Positions 8,880 to 17,425 of a stretch of DNA of 64,000 nucleotides are shown here, in pieces (position 1 is the first letter of the stretch; the number at the start of each line of letters is the position of its first letter). Below the pieces are notes generated by a model. It searched no databases, was not told the DNA's origin, and worked only from the letters and a program-made list of their open reading frames with translations. Origin of the DNA: Ruegeria_C sp041537905 (GTDB lineage Bacteria > Pseudomonadota > Alphaproteobacteria > Rhodobacterales > Rhodobacteraceae); contig NZ_JBGRUO010000008.1 in the NCBI RefSeq assembly GCF_041537905.1, forward strand, positions 1 through 64,000, in the 5' to 3' direction. The position numbers and the translations under genes were made by a program.

Positions 8880-8982
8880 ACCCTCATACCGCTACATGAC
8901 AGCAATCATTGATTTTATGAAATTGGGTTGAATCTCCAATCCATTCCTGTTTTTTGCTGATGCAAACAGGAGTAGATCGAAT

Positions 8983-9393
8983 ATGAAGAAACTTTCCTTA
9001 GCCGCGATCGGTGTTATAGCAGTTTGCGGTGCGGCAAATGCTGGTGAGAAAATCTACGATTGCGAGCTCAGTAGCAACGAAAAATACGGCTGGATTCCTG
9101 ATCAAATGATATTTTTGGTCAACGAGGACGACCAGTCGGTTACGGTAGCTGATCCAATCATACACAATACGGTTGGCGGCCCGATTTCCGCTACTGTTCG
9201 GTCGGTAAAGGATGGAAAATACAAGCTGAAATGGACGTTGAGAAACCTGAAGGCGCGTAGGGGGTCGCTAACGGGTAACTATCAAGCGACCCTCGATACG
9301 ACGAAAGGTTATGTCAGGGCGCGCGCGAACCTCTCTGGTCTGGACAACCGACCGAGCGGGCAAGGAGCTTGCAAAATCTCCAACGCGAAATAA
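8983..9393 (+). CDS. Exported protein of unknown function
   Basis: This 136-residue protein has a clear Sec signal peptide (MKKLSLAAIGVIAVCGAANA, cleavage before GEKIYDC). The mature part is about 116 residues with two Cys (one near the new N-terminus, one near the C-terminus) that could form a disulphide, and beta-rich alternating sequence. Base composition is lower in GC than the sox genes. It stands alone between soxG and sodB with about 100 and 230 bases either side. I do not recognise the family. Confidence 0.7.
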   Translation: MKKLSLAAIGVIAVCGAANAGEKIYDCELSSNEKYGWIPDQMIFLVNEDDQSVTVADPIIHNTVGGPISATVRSVKDGKYKLKWTLRNLKARRGSLTGNYQATLDTTKGYVRARANLSGLDNRPSGQGACKISNAK

Positions 9394-9623
9394 GTGCGCT
9401 ACAAGCCGCCGATGAGTTTCTTTATGGCGGGAGGCTTTGCCCCTTTTGCCCTCTCTCGGCGTCCACTGACAGCCGAAAACCAACGAGGCTAGGGCAGAAA
9501 TGTGCGACCTTACAAGTACGCTAGAAGAACCGAGTTTGTTTTATCATCCGCTCTTGACCTGCGGGCACCATCGCCGCATGTAACCGGGGGAAACGCAACA
9601 TTCATTTTCAACAGGGGTCCACG

Positions 9624-10223
9624 ATGGCTTTTGAACTTCCTGATCTTCCTTACGCACATGACGCTCTGGCATCGAAGGGTATGTCAGCGGAAACGCTGGA
9701 ATATCACCACGACCTGCACCACAAGGCCTATGTCGACAATGGCAACAAGTTGATCGCGGGCACCGAATGGGACGGCAAGTCACTGGAAGAGATCATCACC
9801 GGCACCTATGACGCGGGTGCCGTGGCGCAGAATGGTATCTTCAACAACATCAGCCAGCTCTGGAACCACAACCAGTTCTGGGAGATGATGGGGCCGGGCG
9901 ACAACACGATGCCGGGTGAATTGGAAAAAGCCCTGACCGAAAGCTTCGGCTCGGTTGACGAGTTCAAGTCACAGTTCAGCGCCGCCGGTGCTGGTCAGTT
10001 CGGTTCGGGCTGGGCCTGGCTGGTCAAGAATGCCGATGGCTCGCTGGCCGTGACCAAGACCGAGAACGGGGTGAACCCGCTCTGCTTCGGTCAGACCGCG
10101 CTGCTGGGCTGCGATGTGTGGGAGCACAGCTATTACATCGACTTCCGCAACAAGCGTCCTGCCTACCTGTCGAACTTCCTCGACAGTCTGGTGAACTGGG
10201 AAAACGTCGCCAGCCGGATGTAA
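9624..10223 (+). CDS. sodB: Superoxide dismutase, Fe type
   Basis: This 199-residue Fe/Mn-family dismutase converts superoxide to H2O2 and O2. The metal ligands are all visible: His28 in EYHHDLHHKAYV, the His of QLWNHNQFW, and Asp and His of CDVWEHSYYIDF. The AQNGIFNN and FGSGWAWLV segments place it nearer the iron type, though metal use cannot be proved from sequence. It begins after AGGGG at short distance. A strong intrinsic terminator follows the stop by 25 bases. Confidence 0.95.
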   Translation: MAFELPDLPYAHDALASKGMSAETLEYHHDLHHKAYVDNGNKLIAGTEWDGKSLEEIITGTYDAGAVAQNGIFNNISQLWNHNQFWEMMGPGDNTMPGELEKALTESFGSVDEFKSQFSAAGAGQFGSGWAWLVKNADGSLAVTKTENGVNPLCFGQTALLGCDVWEHSYYIDFRNKRPAYLSNFLDSLVNWENVASRM

Positions 10224-10227
10224 TCGG

Positions 10228-11109
10228 TTGAAACGAAGAAAACTACTGAAAGGCCTGCTGGCGCGAAAGCGAGCAGGCCTTTTTCGTGCCGGCTACGAGT
10301 TTTTTCTTGAACCATCCTTAAGTTTGCGTGTTCGAAAATGGCACGTCCGGCGGGAGGACTGGCCAGTTCCGCCGCTTCGTATCGCGGTTGTGTCTGATCT
10401 GCACGCGGGCGAACCTTTTGTCGGACTGAAGAGGATCGAACGGATCGTACGGCGTACAAATGCGATCGCACCGGACCTAGTACTGCTGTTGGGCGATTTT
10501 GCCCGAGGCCACAAGTTTGAGACCCGTGAGGTAAAAATTGACGATATCGCACCCGTATTGGCGCAGCTAGAGGCACCTCAGGGGGTTTATGCGGTTTTGG
10601 GTAACCATGATTGGTGGGCAGACCGAGCTGCTCAACGGCGCAAAAGCGGGCCGAACATCTATGGCGAAGCGCTTGAGCGCAACGGGATACCGGTGCTTTC
10701 GAACTCTGCCCTAAAGTTGCAAAGTGCCGGTATCTGGCTTGCCGGGCTTGAGGTCCAGCGGGCTATCCTGCGTGGATTGCGAAGGTGTCACGGATTGGAT
10801 GATCTGCCCGCGACCCTGGCGCAAATCACTGATGATGCACCGGTGGTGATGATGGCACACGAACCGGACGCGTTTCCCGAGATGCCCAAACAGGTTGCAC
10901 TGACTCTGTCGGGTCATACTCATGGCGGGCAAATAAGGGTCTTCGGGTGGGCCCCTTTCGTTCCTTCGCGTTTTGGGAACCAATATGCATATGGGCATGT
11001 GCGCGAGAATGGGCGCGACCTAGTTGTGTCTGGCGGTATCGGTTGCTCGATTCTACCCGTGCGATTGGGAGTGGTACCAGAGATCACCGTGATCGAGCTG
11101 TCCGCTTGA
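10228..11109 (+). CDS. Calcineurin-like metallophosphoesterase
   Basis: This protein of about 293 residues contains all motifs of the family: VSDLHAG near residue 54, LLLGDFARG, VLGNHDWW, MMAHEPD and the C-terminal LSGHTHGGQ. These supply the Asp, Asn and His ligands of a two-metal centre. It resembles YkuE/YaeI-type membrane-associated phosphoesterases acting on lipid or nucleotide phosphoesters; the substrate is unknown. The start is doubtful: the only in-frame start near 10228 is TTG, and codons 8-19 coincide with the sodB terminator. A TTG at 10324 would cut into the conserved FFLEPSLSLRVRKW stretch. Confidence 0.85.
   Translation: MKRRKLLKGLLARKRAGLFRAGYEFFLEPSLSLRVRKWHVRREDWPVPPLRIAVVSDLHAGEPFVGLKRIERIVRRTNAIAPDLVLLLGDFARGHKFETREVKIDDIAPVLAQLEAPQGVYAVLGNHDWWADRAAQRRKSGPNIYGEALERNGIPVLSNSALKLQSAGIWLAGLEVQRAILRGLRRCHGLDDLPATLAQITDDAPVVMMAHEPDAFPEMPKQVALTLSGHTHGGQIRVFGWAPFVPSRFGNQYAYGHVRENGRDLVVSGGIGCSILPVRLGVVPEITVIELSA
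10249..10284 (+). terminator. Rho-independent terminator of sodB
   Basis: Eleven-bp perfect arms AAAGGCCTGCT and AGCAGGCCTTT enclose a GGCGCGAAAGCG loop that can itself pair around a GAAA tetraloop, and a five-T run follows. This is one of the strongest terminators in the window. It lies inside the first codons of the longest reading of the metallophosphoesterase gene. Confidence 0.9.
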
Positions 11110-11151
11110 CCGCAGGCGATGCGCATGACACCGGTGGCGGTGGAGGGGCCG

Positions 11152-12036
11152 ATGACCGAAACTGCCAAAGGCATCGCCGCGATGATTGTGGCCTGCACGA
11201 TCTGGGGCCTGTCGCCGCTGTTCTACAGGCAGCTCGATATGGTGCCCCCGCTGGAGCTTTTGTCGCATCGGGCTGTCTGGTCAATTGTCTTCTTTGCCGC
11301 GGTGCTCGCGCTGCAGGGCAGGCTGCGCGAAATCCCCGACGCCTATAAAGGTCGGCAGGCGGCCAAACTGTTGCTGGCGGGGCTGATGATTTCACTGAAT
11401 TGGCTGGTCTTCCTTGTCTCGGTCCAGATCGGCAAGGTAACCGAGGCGTCGTTGGGGTATTACATCTTTCCGCTCTGTGCAGTGTTGGCCGGTCGCTTCT
11501 GGTTCGGTGAAAGGCTCTCCCGCGCGCAAGGGGTTGCGATCGGCTTTGCCGCGCTGGCGGTTTTGGTGCTGAGTTTCGGGGCGGGCGTGCCTCCCTGGGT
11601 CGCTTTGATGATCGGGACGGCCTTTGCGCTTTACGGGGTGATAAAGAAGGGTTTGCGGCTGGGACCGGTCCTGTCGGTGACCTGCGAGATCCTGATCCTG
11701 CTGCCGCTGTGGTTGGCGATCCTGGCCTATGCAGGCTGGGCGGGGGATGGCATGTTCGGACGTGATGCGTGGGTCACGGTATTACTGGTCCTGTCCGGGC
11801 CGGTGACGGCGGTGCCCTTGATCCTGTTCAGCTATGCCGCGCAACGGACCAAGATGTCGACCATGGGTGTGCTGCAATATATCAACCCATCGATGCAATT
11901 CATCTGTGCGGTTGTTGTCTTTGGCGAGCCGTTCACCTTCTGGCATGTGCTTGCCTTTTTGCTGACCTGGCTGGCGGTGCTGGTGTTTTCCGTCAGTTCC
12001 CTGTCAGCGGCGAGGCGGCACCGGGCGCAGGGTTGA
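11152..12036 (+). CDS. rarD: RarD/EamA family permease
   Basis: This protein of about 294 residues is almost wholly hydrophobic, with ten predicted helices in two EamA halves. MTETAKGIAAMIVACTIWGLSPLFY at the N-terminus, and the LNWLVFLVSVQIGKVTEASLGYYIFPL segment with the GERLS motif, are typical of RarD. The name comes from chloramphenicol sensitivity; substrates are unproven. I start at the ATG preceded by GGAGGGG rather than the one at 11119. It sits in the inner membrane and does not clearly belong to an operon. Confidence 0.88.
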   Translation: MTETAKGIAAMIVACTIWGLSPLFYRQLDMVPPLELLSHRAVWSIVFFAAVLALQGRLREIPDAYKGRQAAKLLLAGLMISLNWLVFLVSVQIGKVTEASLGYYIFPLCAVLAGRFWFGERLSRAQGVAIGFAALAVLVLSFGAGVPPWVALMIGTAFALYGVIKKGLRLGPVLSVTCEILILLPLWLAILAYAGWAGDGMFGRDAWVTVLLVLSGPVTAVPLILFSYAAQRTKMSTMGVLQYINPSMQFICAVVVFGEPFTFWHVLAFLLTWLAVLVFSVSSLSAARRHRAQG

Positions 12037-12046
12037 TCCAAAATAA

Positions 12047-12080
12047 CCGCGCCCCCGTCGGAGGAAGGACGGAGGCGCGG
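12047..12080 (-). terminator. Hairpin terminator of the 52-residue peptide gene
   Basis: Arms CCGCGCC-c-CCGTC and GACGG-a-GGCGCGG form a 12-bp stem with one mismatch around an 8-base loop. On the minus strand it is followed by GGTTATTTTGG, a moderate T tract, so it most likely ends leftward transcription of the small gene at 12113. It may also serve rarD from the other side. Confidence 0.6.
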
Positions 12081-12112
12081 CGGTGCCGGGGGAGCGAGAG
12101 GAGGGGTTCGAT

Positions 12113-12271
12113 TTACTGTTTCAGAACAGTGACGGATTTGGTCACCGGCTGCTGGGTTGTCTCGGGAAATGTAAGCGGCTTTGCGATCCCATCGACCGAA
12201 AATCCAAACGCCATCACGGGTGCTGCGGCGGTTGTCAGGATCAGTGCTGCTGCAATCAAAAGGGGTTTCAT
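12113..12271 (-). CDS. Small exported peptide (52 residues)
   Basis: A short reading frame begins at an ATG preceded by GGAGAAG. It encodes MKPLLIAAALILTTAAAPVMA, an unmistakable Sec signal peptide with an AxA-like cleavage site, then about 31 residues ending VTVLKQ. The mature peptide has no Cys and no recognisable domain (FGFSVDGIAKPLTFPETTQQ). It is flanked by a hairpin downstream and about 200 bases of free sequence upstream, so it looks like an independent transcription unit. Function is unknown. Confidence 0.65.
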   Translation of the reverse strand: MKPLLIAAALILTTAAAPVMAFGFSVDGIAKPLTFPETTQQPVTKSVTVLKQ

Positions 12272-12473
12272 CGTCTTCTCCAATCTGAACTGTTCGGTTC
12301 ATATCACTTGATCTAAACAGGTCAGTTCAGTTTTCAAGAGCCGCTGAACCGAATAGTTCACTTTTTTCAAAAAAGCCGACTCAACCCCCGACTCCCAAGC
12401 CGAAGACCGAGGGTAAAACCTGTGGTTGAATTGACGTGAAAGGTGGCGCTGGATCGGCGTCAAAAGGCCCCGC

Positions 12474-13523
12474 TCAGGCGGGTCCTTCTGAGACGATCAC
12501 CAGTGGCCGGAATTCCTGATCGTCATCCGGGTGAGGAACATCCTTGCGCAAGCCGGCAAACCCGGCAGCACCGGAGGGGGAGGTAGCGAGGCCCATCGCA
12601 CCCATGGCGTCCGAGGCTGCGCGGCCTTCCTCCTCGGACAGCGTCTCATAGCGCGCGCCGCAGCGCTCTAGAACGTGCCAGGCGACAATCGAGGGTTCTT
12701 TGCAGTCCAGCCGACCCATATTTGATTCCGGCCCATCCGCGCGGGTGGGCTGCCCGGCAAGGTGGCTGGCTTTGAGACAGGGCGCGGCCTCGGGCTCCAC
12801 GGTGATCAACTCGGGCTGCTCCGCCCAGTTCAGGCGGATCATATGCGCCACCGCGGCAGCGAGTCCGCCAACGCCCGCCTGCAGATACACATGGGTCGGC
12901 CAGTTGCCAGAGGTCTCGAACTCCCGGCGCAGTTCCTCGGCAATGACGCAATAGCCTTCCATGACCAGCTTGGGGATTTCGGTGTAGCCTGGCCATGTAC
13001 CATCGGCCAGAAGGATCGCGCCGCTGGTATTGGCATCAGCGATGGCTGCGGCGACACTCTCGTCATAGACCTCGCCCGAGCGCACGACCTCGGCCCCCAG
13101 CGCCCGCAGCCGGTCGGCAAAGCCTTCGGGCACGGTATTGGCAAGATGAACCCGCGCCTTCGCCCCCATGGCCTGCGCGCCCGCCGCAACGCCCATACCA
13201 TGATTGCCCGCGCTGGCGCAGACAAAGCTGAGGCTGCCGGCAAAGGCGCGGATGTCCGCGGCGCGCATGCGATCTGGCGTCAGGACCTCGCCGGTTCGGG
13301 TCAGCCATTCCGCCTCGATGATCCGGGCCACTGCATAAGGTGCGCCAAGCGCCTTGAATGCGCCCAGCCCCATCCGACCGGTTTCGTCCTTGGCCAGAAT
13401 CTCCTGTCCGTCCGGCCCCTGCAGGCGCAGTAGGGGCGAGGTGGAATAGGCGTCCTGGCTGCTAAAAAAGCGTTGGGCGCGTTCAAAGTCCGGGGCAAAG
13501 TGAATGCTGTCGGTGTGTTTCAT
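12474..13523 (-). CDS. PLP-dependent ammonia-lyase, diaminopropionate ammonia-lyase-like
   Basis: This 349-residue fold-type II PLP enzyme has Lys57 in the family context KDETGRMGLGAFKALGAPYA, a CASAGNHGMGVA substrate loop and a QAGVGGLAAAVA phosphate-binding loop. These are closest to 2,3-diaminopropionate ammonia-lyase (DpaL/YgeX), which yields pyruvate and two NH3. It is shorter than the roughly 400-residue enterobacterial enzyme, so a different amino-acid substrate is possible. It is divergently transcribed from an Lrp-type regulator 100 bases away, the usual arrangement for an amino-acid catabolic gene and its own regulator. Confidence 0.8.
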   Translation of the reverse strand: MKHTDSIHFAPDFERAQRFFSSQDAYSTSPLLRLQGPDGQEILAKDETGRMGLGAFKALGAPYAVARIIEAEWLTRTGEVLTPDRMRAADIRAFAGSLSFVCASAGNHGMGVAAGAQAMGAKARVHLANTVPEGFADRLRALGAEVVRSGEVYDESVAAAIADANTSGAILLADGTWPGYTEIPKLVMEGYCVIAEELRREFETSGNWPTHVYLQAGVGGLAAAVAHMIRLNWAEQPELITVEPEAAPCLKASHLAGQPTRADGPESNMGRLDCKEPSIVAWHVLERCGARYETLSEEEGRAASDAMGAMGLATSPSGAAGFAGLRKDVPHPDDDQEFRPLVIVSEGPA

Positions 13524-13623
13524 CCTATTAGGGTTACACCATCGTTGTGATCCGTATTTTCACGATGTAGCATTCACGCAATTACTTTTCTCCTTCGAGG
13601 ACATACTGGCGAGGCGAAATTGC

Positions 13624-14088
13624 ATGACCACAGAGATCGACGATTCTGATCGGATCATCCTTCAGGCGATTCAGGAAGACCGCCGAATCGGCCTAGATGC
13701 GCTGGCTGACAGATGCGGATTATCGGTGCCCTCGGTGCAGCGCCGCCTGAAACGGCTCAAGGACACGGGCGTCATTCAGCGCGAGGTTGCGATCCTCAAC
13801 CCGTCCAGTTTCGACTACAAGATGACCTTTATTGTCCTGGTCGAGCTTGAGAGGGAGTCGCTCCAACAGCTTGATCTGTTTCGCAAACGGGTCAGGGCAG
13901 AGCCGCAGGTTCAGCAATGCTACTACGTAACGGGGGATGCGGATTTCATTCTGGTTTGCACGGCACAGGACATGCAGGATTTCGAGGCGTTGACCCACCG
14001 GTTGTTCTTTGAAAATTCCAACGTTCGCCGGTTCAGAACATCCGTCGCGATGGAGAGGACCAAAGTAGGCTTGTCTATTCCGGTCTGA
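13624..14088 (+). CDS. Lrp/AsnC family transcriptional regulator
   Basis: This 154-residue protein begins MTTEIDDSDRIILQAIQEDRR. An N-terminal winged helix-turn-helix (LADRCGLSVPSVQRRLKRL, about 24-43) is followed by an RAM ligand-binding domain with VQQCYYVTGDADFILV near residue 100. I chose the ATG at 13624 over the one at 13504 because homology starts there. Lrp-family proteins sense amino acids. It lies between the divergent ammonia-lyase and the M20-M24-EutA-like genes and probably controls both directions. Confidence 0.92.
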   Translation: MTTEIDDSDRIILQAIQEDRRIGLDALADRCGLSVPSVQRRLKRLKDTGVIQREVAILNPSSFDYKMTFIVLVELERESLQQLDLFRKRVRAEPQVQQCYYVTGDADFILVCTAQDMQDFEALTHRLFFENSNVRRFRTSVAMERTKVGLSIPV

Positions 14089-14275
14089 ATGATGCCGCGC
14101 TGGCCTGCGGTCCTGAATCAGTCAACATACATGCGGGTTTTTGAGTGGCATGTGAAAATTAAAATCGCAAATTCGGCCATTCGCGAAAAATTTCATCGCC
14201 GTCTTCCGCCATTAGTATGCCACAAGGCGATCCGTTCATCGTAGCATACAGCACCTTCATCCATGCCGTGACGCC

Positions 14276-15427
14276 ATGACCGATTTTCACACTCGCCTGA
14301 TCCAACAGCGCCGCGACTTACACCGCAACCCCGAACTCGGATTTCAGGAGGCGCGAACAAAATCCATTGTCGCGCAATCCCTGCGCAACCTCGGGATCGG
14401 TACGCATGAAGGCAGAGGTGTTGTCGGGGTATTGCGGATGGGCCAGGGCAATCGCGCCATCGGGCTGCGTGCGGATATGGATGCGCTGCCAATCACCGAA
14501 ACCTCCGCCCATGGCTATCCTTCGCAGACCCCCGGTGTCATGCACGCCTGTGGCCATGACGGTCATATGACGATGCTGCTGGGCGCCGCCGAACGGCTGG
14601 CGGTTGAAGGCGGGTTCGATGGCACCGTGGTTTTTCTGTTCCAGCCCAACGAAGAGCATGGGTTGGGCGCGCAGGCCATGATCGACGAAGGCGTGCTGGA
14701 GAGATTTCCGATTGACGAGGTCTATGCCATCCACAATCTGCCCGGCGCGCCGGTGGGACAGGTCTCGACCCGCTCTGGCATCATCTGCAACAGCGAGACA
14801 TTGTTCGAGATCACCCTTCACGGGCAGGGCGGGCACGCCTCGATGCCGCAGGCCGGGGTGGATGCGATCACCGTTGGCGCGGAACTGGTGCTGGCGTTGC
14901 AGACCATCGTGGCCCGCAAGCTGGCACCGGGGGCGGGCGCGGTTGTCTCAGTCACCGAGTTTCTGAGCGACGGGCAGCGCAACGTTCTGCCCGGCAAGGC
15001 CGTGCTCAAAGGCGATTTCCGGGCGCGGTCTCCGCAGGATCGGGCCGCCATCGAAACGCATATGCGCCGGATCGCCGAGGGCATCGCTGCGGCGCACGGC
15101 ATTCAGGCGAGGGTGACCTTCAACACCGAGTTCATCGAAACCATCAATGCCGACGGGCCGACCCAAGCGGTCTATCGCGCCGCTGACGCTGCGGGGTGCG
15201 ATCTGATCCGCAACCGCGCACCGATGAGCTTTTCCGAGGATTTCGCCCATCTCTGCGCCGCCGTTCCCGGCTGCTTCCTGCTGCTGGGCAATGGTGAGGA
15301 GGGGGCAAATGGCCAGCCGCTGCACGCCTCGGACTATGATTTCAACGACGATCTGCTGCCCATCGGGGCAGAGTTCTGGGTGCAACTGGTGCGAGACCGG
15401 TTGCCGCAGCACAAGGAACAAGCCTGA
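14276..15427 (+). CDS. M20D-family amidohydrolase (N-acyl amino acid deacylase)
   Basis: This 383-residue enzyme resembles hippurate hydrolases, aminoacylases and IAA-amino-acid hydrolases. Metal ligands and catalytic residues appear in LRADMDALPI, HACGHDGHMTM and FLFQPNEEHGLGA. A dimerisation lid (about 180-290, GQGGHASMPQAGVDAI) separates the two halves. M20D members remove acyl groups from acylated amino acids; some are annotated as N-acetyl-diaminobutyrate deacetylases in ectoine degradation. It overlaps the next start by one base. Confidence 0.88.
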   Translation: MTDFHTRLIQQRRDLHRNPELGFQEARTKSIVAQSLRNLGIGTHEGRGVVGVLRMGQGNRAIGLRADMDALPITETSAHGYPSQTPGVMHACGHDGHMTMLLGAAERLAVEGGFDGTVVFLFQPNEEHGLGAQAMIDEGVLERFPIDEVYAIHNLPGAPVGQVSTRSGIICNSETLFEITLHGQGGHASMPQAGVDAITVGAELVLALQTIVARKLAPGAGAVVSVTEFLSDGQRNVLPGKAVLKGDFRARSPQDRAAIETHMRRIAEGIAAAHGIQARVTFNTEFIETINADGPTQAVYRAADAAGCDLIRNRAPMSFSEDFAHLCAAVPGCFLLLGNGEEGANGQPLHASDYDFNDDLLPIGAEFWVQLVRDRLPQHKEQA

Positions 15428-16590
15428 TGGCAGCCCCGGATCGTGGCTTTCCCGAGGTCGAGTTCGCGGCGCGGACCAAGCGCGCGCAGGCTCTTATGGC
15501 GAGGACCGGCATGGCCGGTCTGCTGCTGATGACAGAGGCCGAGCTGCGCTATTTCAGCGGCTTTCACACGCTGTTCTGGCAAAGCCCGACCCGGCCCTGG
15601 TTCCTGTTCGTGCCAGCAAGCGGAAAGCCGATTGCGATCATCCCCGAAATCGGGGCGGAACTGATGCGCGGCACATGGATCGGCGATATCCGCACCTGGA
15701 GCGCCCCCGCGCCGGATGATGACGGTATCAGCCTGCTCACCGACCTGCTGACCCCGCTCGCACAAAATGGCGAGGCGATCGGCATCCTGAAAGGGCACGA
15801 GACCGCGCTGCGCATGCCGCTGGGTGATTATGAACGTTTGATGCGGGGGCTGACCGGGTTGCGCGTGACCGACTGCACCGGGTTGATCCGCGCCTTGCGC
15901 ATGGTGAAATCCGAGGCCGAGATCGAAAAACTGGCCCATATCTGTGCCATCGGCTCGCGCACGTTTTCCCGCGTCCCCGAGCTTGCCCGCCAAGGCCTGC
16001 CGTTGGAGGATTTGTTCCGGGCCTTCCGGCGCGAGGCGCTGGCGCAGGGGGCAGATGACGTGCCCTATCTGGTCGGCGGTGCAGATACCGGTGGCTATCG
16101 CGATGTCATCTCACCCCCCTCGCGCCGTCCCTTGGCGCCGGGCGATATCCTGATGCTGGATACCGGGGCCAATTGGGACGGGTATTTCTGCGATTTTGAC
16201 CGCAACTTTGCCATTGGCGTGGCCGACAGCGCCTCGCAGCGCGCCTATGAGGTGCTCTGGCGCGCGACCGAGGCCGGTATTACCGCCGCGCGCCCCGGCA
16301 CCACCTGTCGAGCGTTGTTTCAGGTGATGCAGAATGTGATCGCGGAACTGGACGATCAGGGCGGCGATGTCGGGCGATTGGGGCATGGGTTGGGGATGCA
16401 ACTGACCGAATGGCCCTCCCACGCCGCGTTTGACGACACCGAGATTACCGAGAATATGGTGCTGACGCTGGAACCCTCGCTCAGCTACGGCGATGGCCGG
16501 ATCATGGTGCATGAAGAGAATATCGTGATACGTGCGGATGGCGCGCAGCTTTTGTCCGAGCGCGCCGCGCCAGACCTTCCGATCATATGA
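15427..16590 (+). CDS. M24-family hydrolase (Xaa-Pro peptidase / ectoine hydrolase-like fold)
   Basis: This 387-residue pita-bread-fold enzyme has an N-terminal creatinase_N domain (about 1-150) and a C-terminal catalytic domain. The latter carries the five metal ligands: Asp in MLDTGAN, Asp in CDFDRNF, His in LGHGLGMQ, Glu in LTLEPSL and Glu in HEENIVI. The fold covers aminopeptidase P, prolidase, creatinase (metal-free) and the ectoine hydrolase DoeA/EutD. It is not the creatinase, which is at 26260 and is clearly distinct. Next to M20 and EutA-like genes it may open a ring or cut an amide ahead of deacylation. That role is inferred. Confidence 0.85.
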   Translation: MAAPDRGFPEVEFAARTKRAQALMARTGMAGLLLMTEAELRYFSGFHTLFWQSPTRPWFLFVPASGKPIAIIPEIGAELMRGTWIGDIRTWSAPAPDDDGISLLTDLLTPLAQNGEAIGILKGHETALRMPLGDYERLMRGLTGLRVTDCTGLIRALRMVKSEAEIEKLAHICAIGSRTFSRVPELARQGLPLEDLFRAFRREALAQGADDVPYLVGGADTGGYRDVISPPSRRPLAPGDILMLDTGANWDGYFCDFDRNFAIGVADSASQRAYEVLWRATEAGITAARPGTTCRALFQVMQNVIAELDDQGGDVGRLGHGLGMQLTEWPSHAAFDDTEITENMVLTLEPSLSYGDGRIMVHEENIVIRADGAQLLSERAAPDLPII

Positions 16591-16598
16591 GGTAGGGC

Positions 16599-17342
16599 AT
16601 GAAACTGGATTACGACACGGACCAAGGCATCGGAACACGCGCCACGCTGGGTGTGATCGTGCTGGAAACCGACGAGACGATCGAGGCCGAGTTTGCGCGG
16701 ATCATGGCTTTGCGGGGGATTGCGCTCTATCATAGCCGCATTCCTATGGTCCCTGAAATCCGGCCCGATACGCTGGCCCGGATGGAAGATGATCTGCCCG
16801 CCTCGGCGCGGCTCTTTCCGCAGTCGCTGGATTTCGATGTCATCGGATATGGCTGCACCTCTGCCTCGACCGTGATCGGATCGGACAATGTGGCCCGCGC
16901 AATCCAATCGGTATTTCCCGATGCCAAGGTGAGCGACCCGCTCGCCGCCGTTATCGCCGCCGCGCAGGCGCTTCAGGTGAAACGGTTGGGCTTCATTACG
17001 CCTTACGTGCCCGAAGTCTCTGGCCGGATGCGGCAGAAACTGGAAGAGGCCGGGTTCGAGATCGCCGGGTTTGGCTCATTCGAGGAAGGCGATGATCGGG
17101 TTGTCGCCCGCATCACCGAGGCTTCGATTACAGCGGCGGCGATGCAGGTCGCCGCCACAGCCCTTTGCGATGCCATCGTGATTTCCTGCACCAACCTGCG
17201 CTGCCTGAGGGTCATTGACGAGATCGAGGCCACGACCGGCTTGCCCGTGATCACCAGCAATCAGGCGCTTGCCTGGCACATGCTGCGGCTTGCGAATGTC
17301 GGGGATGCTCTGCCGATCCTGGGCCAGCTTGGTCACCAGTAG
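16599..17342 (+). CDS. Asp/Glu racemase-superfamily protein, EutA/maleate isomerase-like
   Basis: This 247-residue protein has the paired active-site cysteines of the superfamily: Cys86 in GYGCTSAS and Cys197 in ISCTNLR. This two-Cys pattern fits maleate cis-trans isomerase and the ectoine-utilisation protein EutA; arylmalonate decarboxylase keeps a single active Cys. It starts 8 bases after the M24 gene, so the three genes 14276-17342 are probably one operon. The reaction performed here is unknown. Confidence 0.82.
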   Translation: MKLDYDTDQGIGTRATLGVIVLETDETIEAEFARIMALRGIALYHSRIPMVPEIRPDTLARMEDDLPASARLFPQSLDFDVIGYGCTSASTVIGSDNVARAIQSVFPDAKVSDPLAAVIAAAQALQVKRLGFITPYVPEVSGRMRQKLEEAGFEIAGFGSFEEGDDRVVARITEASITAAAMQVAATALCDAIVISCTNLRCLRVIDEIEATTGLPVITSNQALAWHMLRLANVGDALPILGQLGHQ

Positions 17343-17386
17343 AGCGGGCGCGTTCACTTGATGTTGTCGTAGGAACGGGCGCACAT

Positions 17387-17416
17387 GCGGGCGACCCTCA
17401 AGTCAGGGCCGCCCGC
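17387..17416. terminator. Convergent hairpin between the EutA-like and BCCT genes
   Basis: Arms GCGGGCG-a-CCCT and AGGG-c-CGCCCGC form an 11-bp stem with one mismatch around a 6-base loop. It lies in the 83-base gap between two genes that converge, so it could end transcription from both sides. No long T run follows on either strand. Confidence 0.55.
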
Positions 17417-17425
17417 TGTAGTGTC

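Noticed and set aside
15427..16590. Second creatinase
   Set aside because: It keeps the five metal ligands of metal-dependent M24 enzymes and lacks the creatinase-specific stretches seen at 26260-27468.
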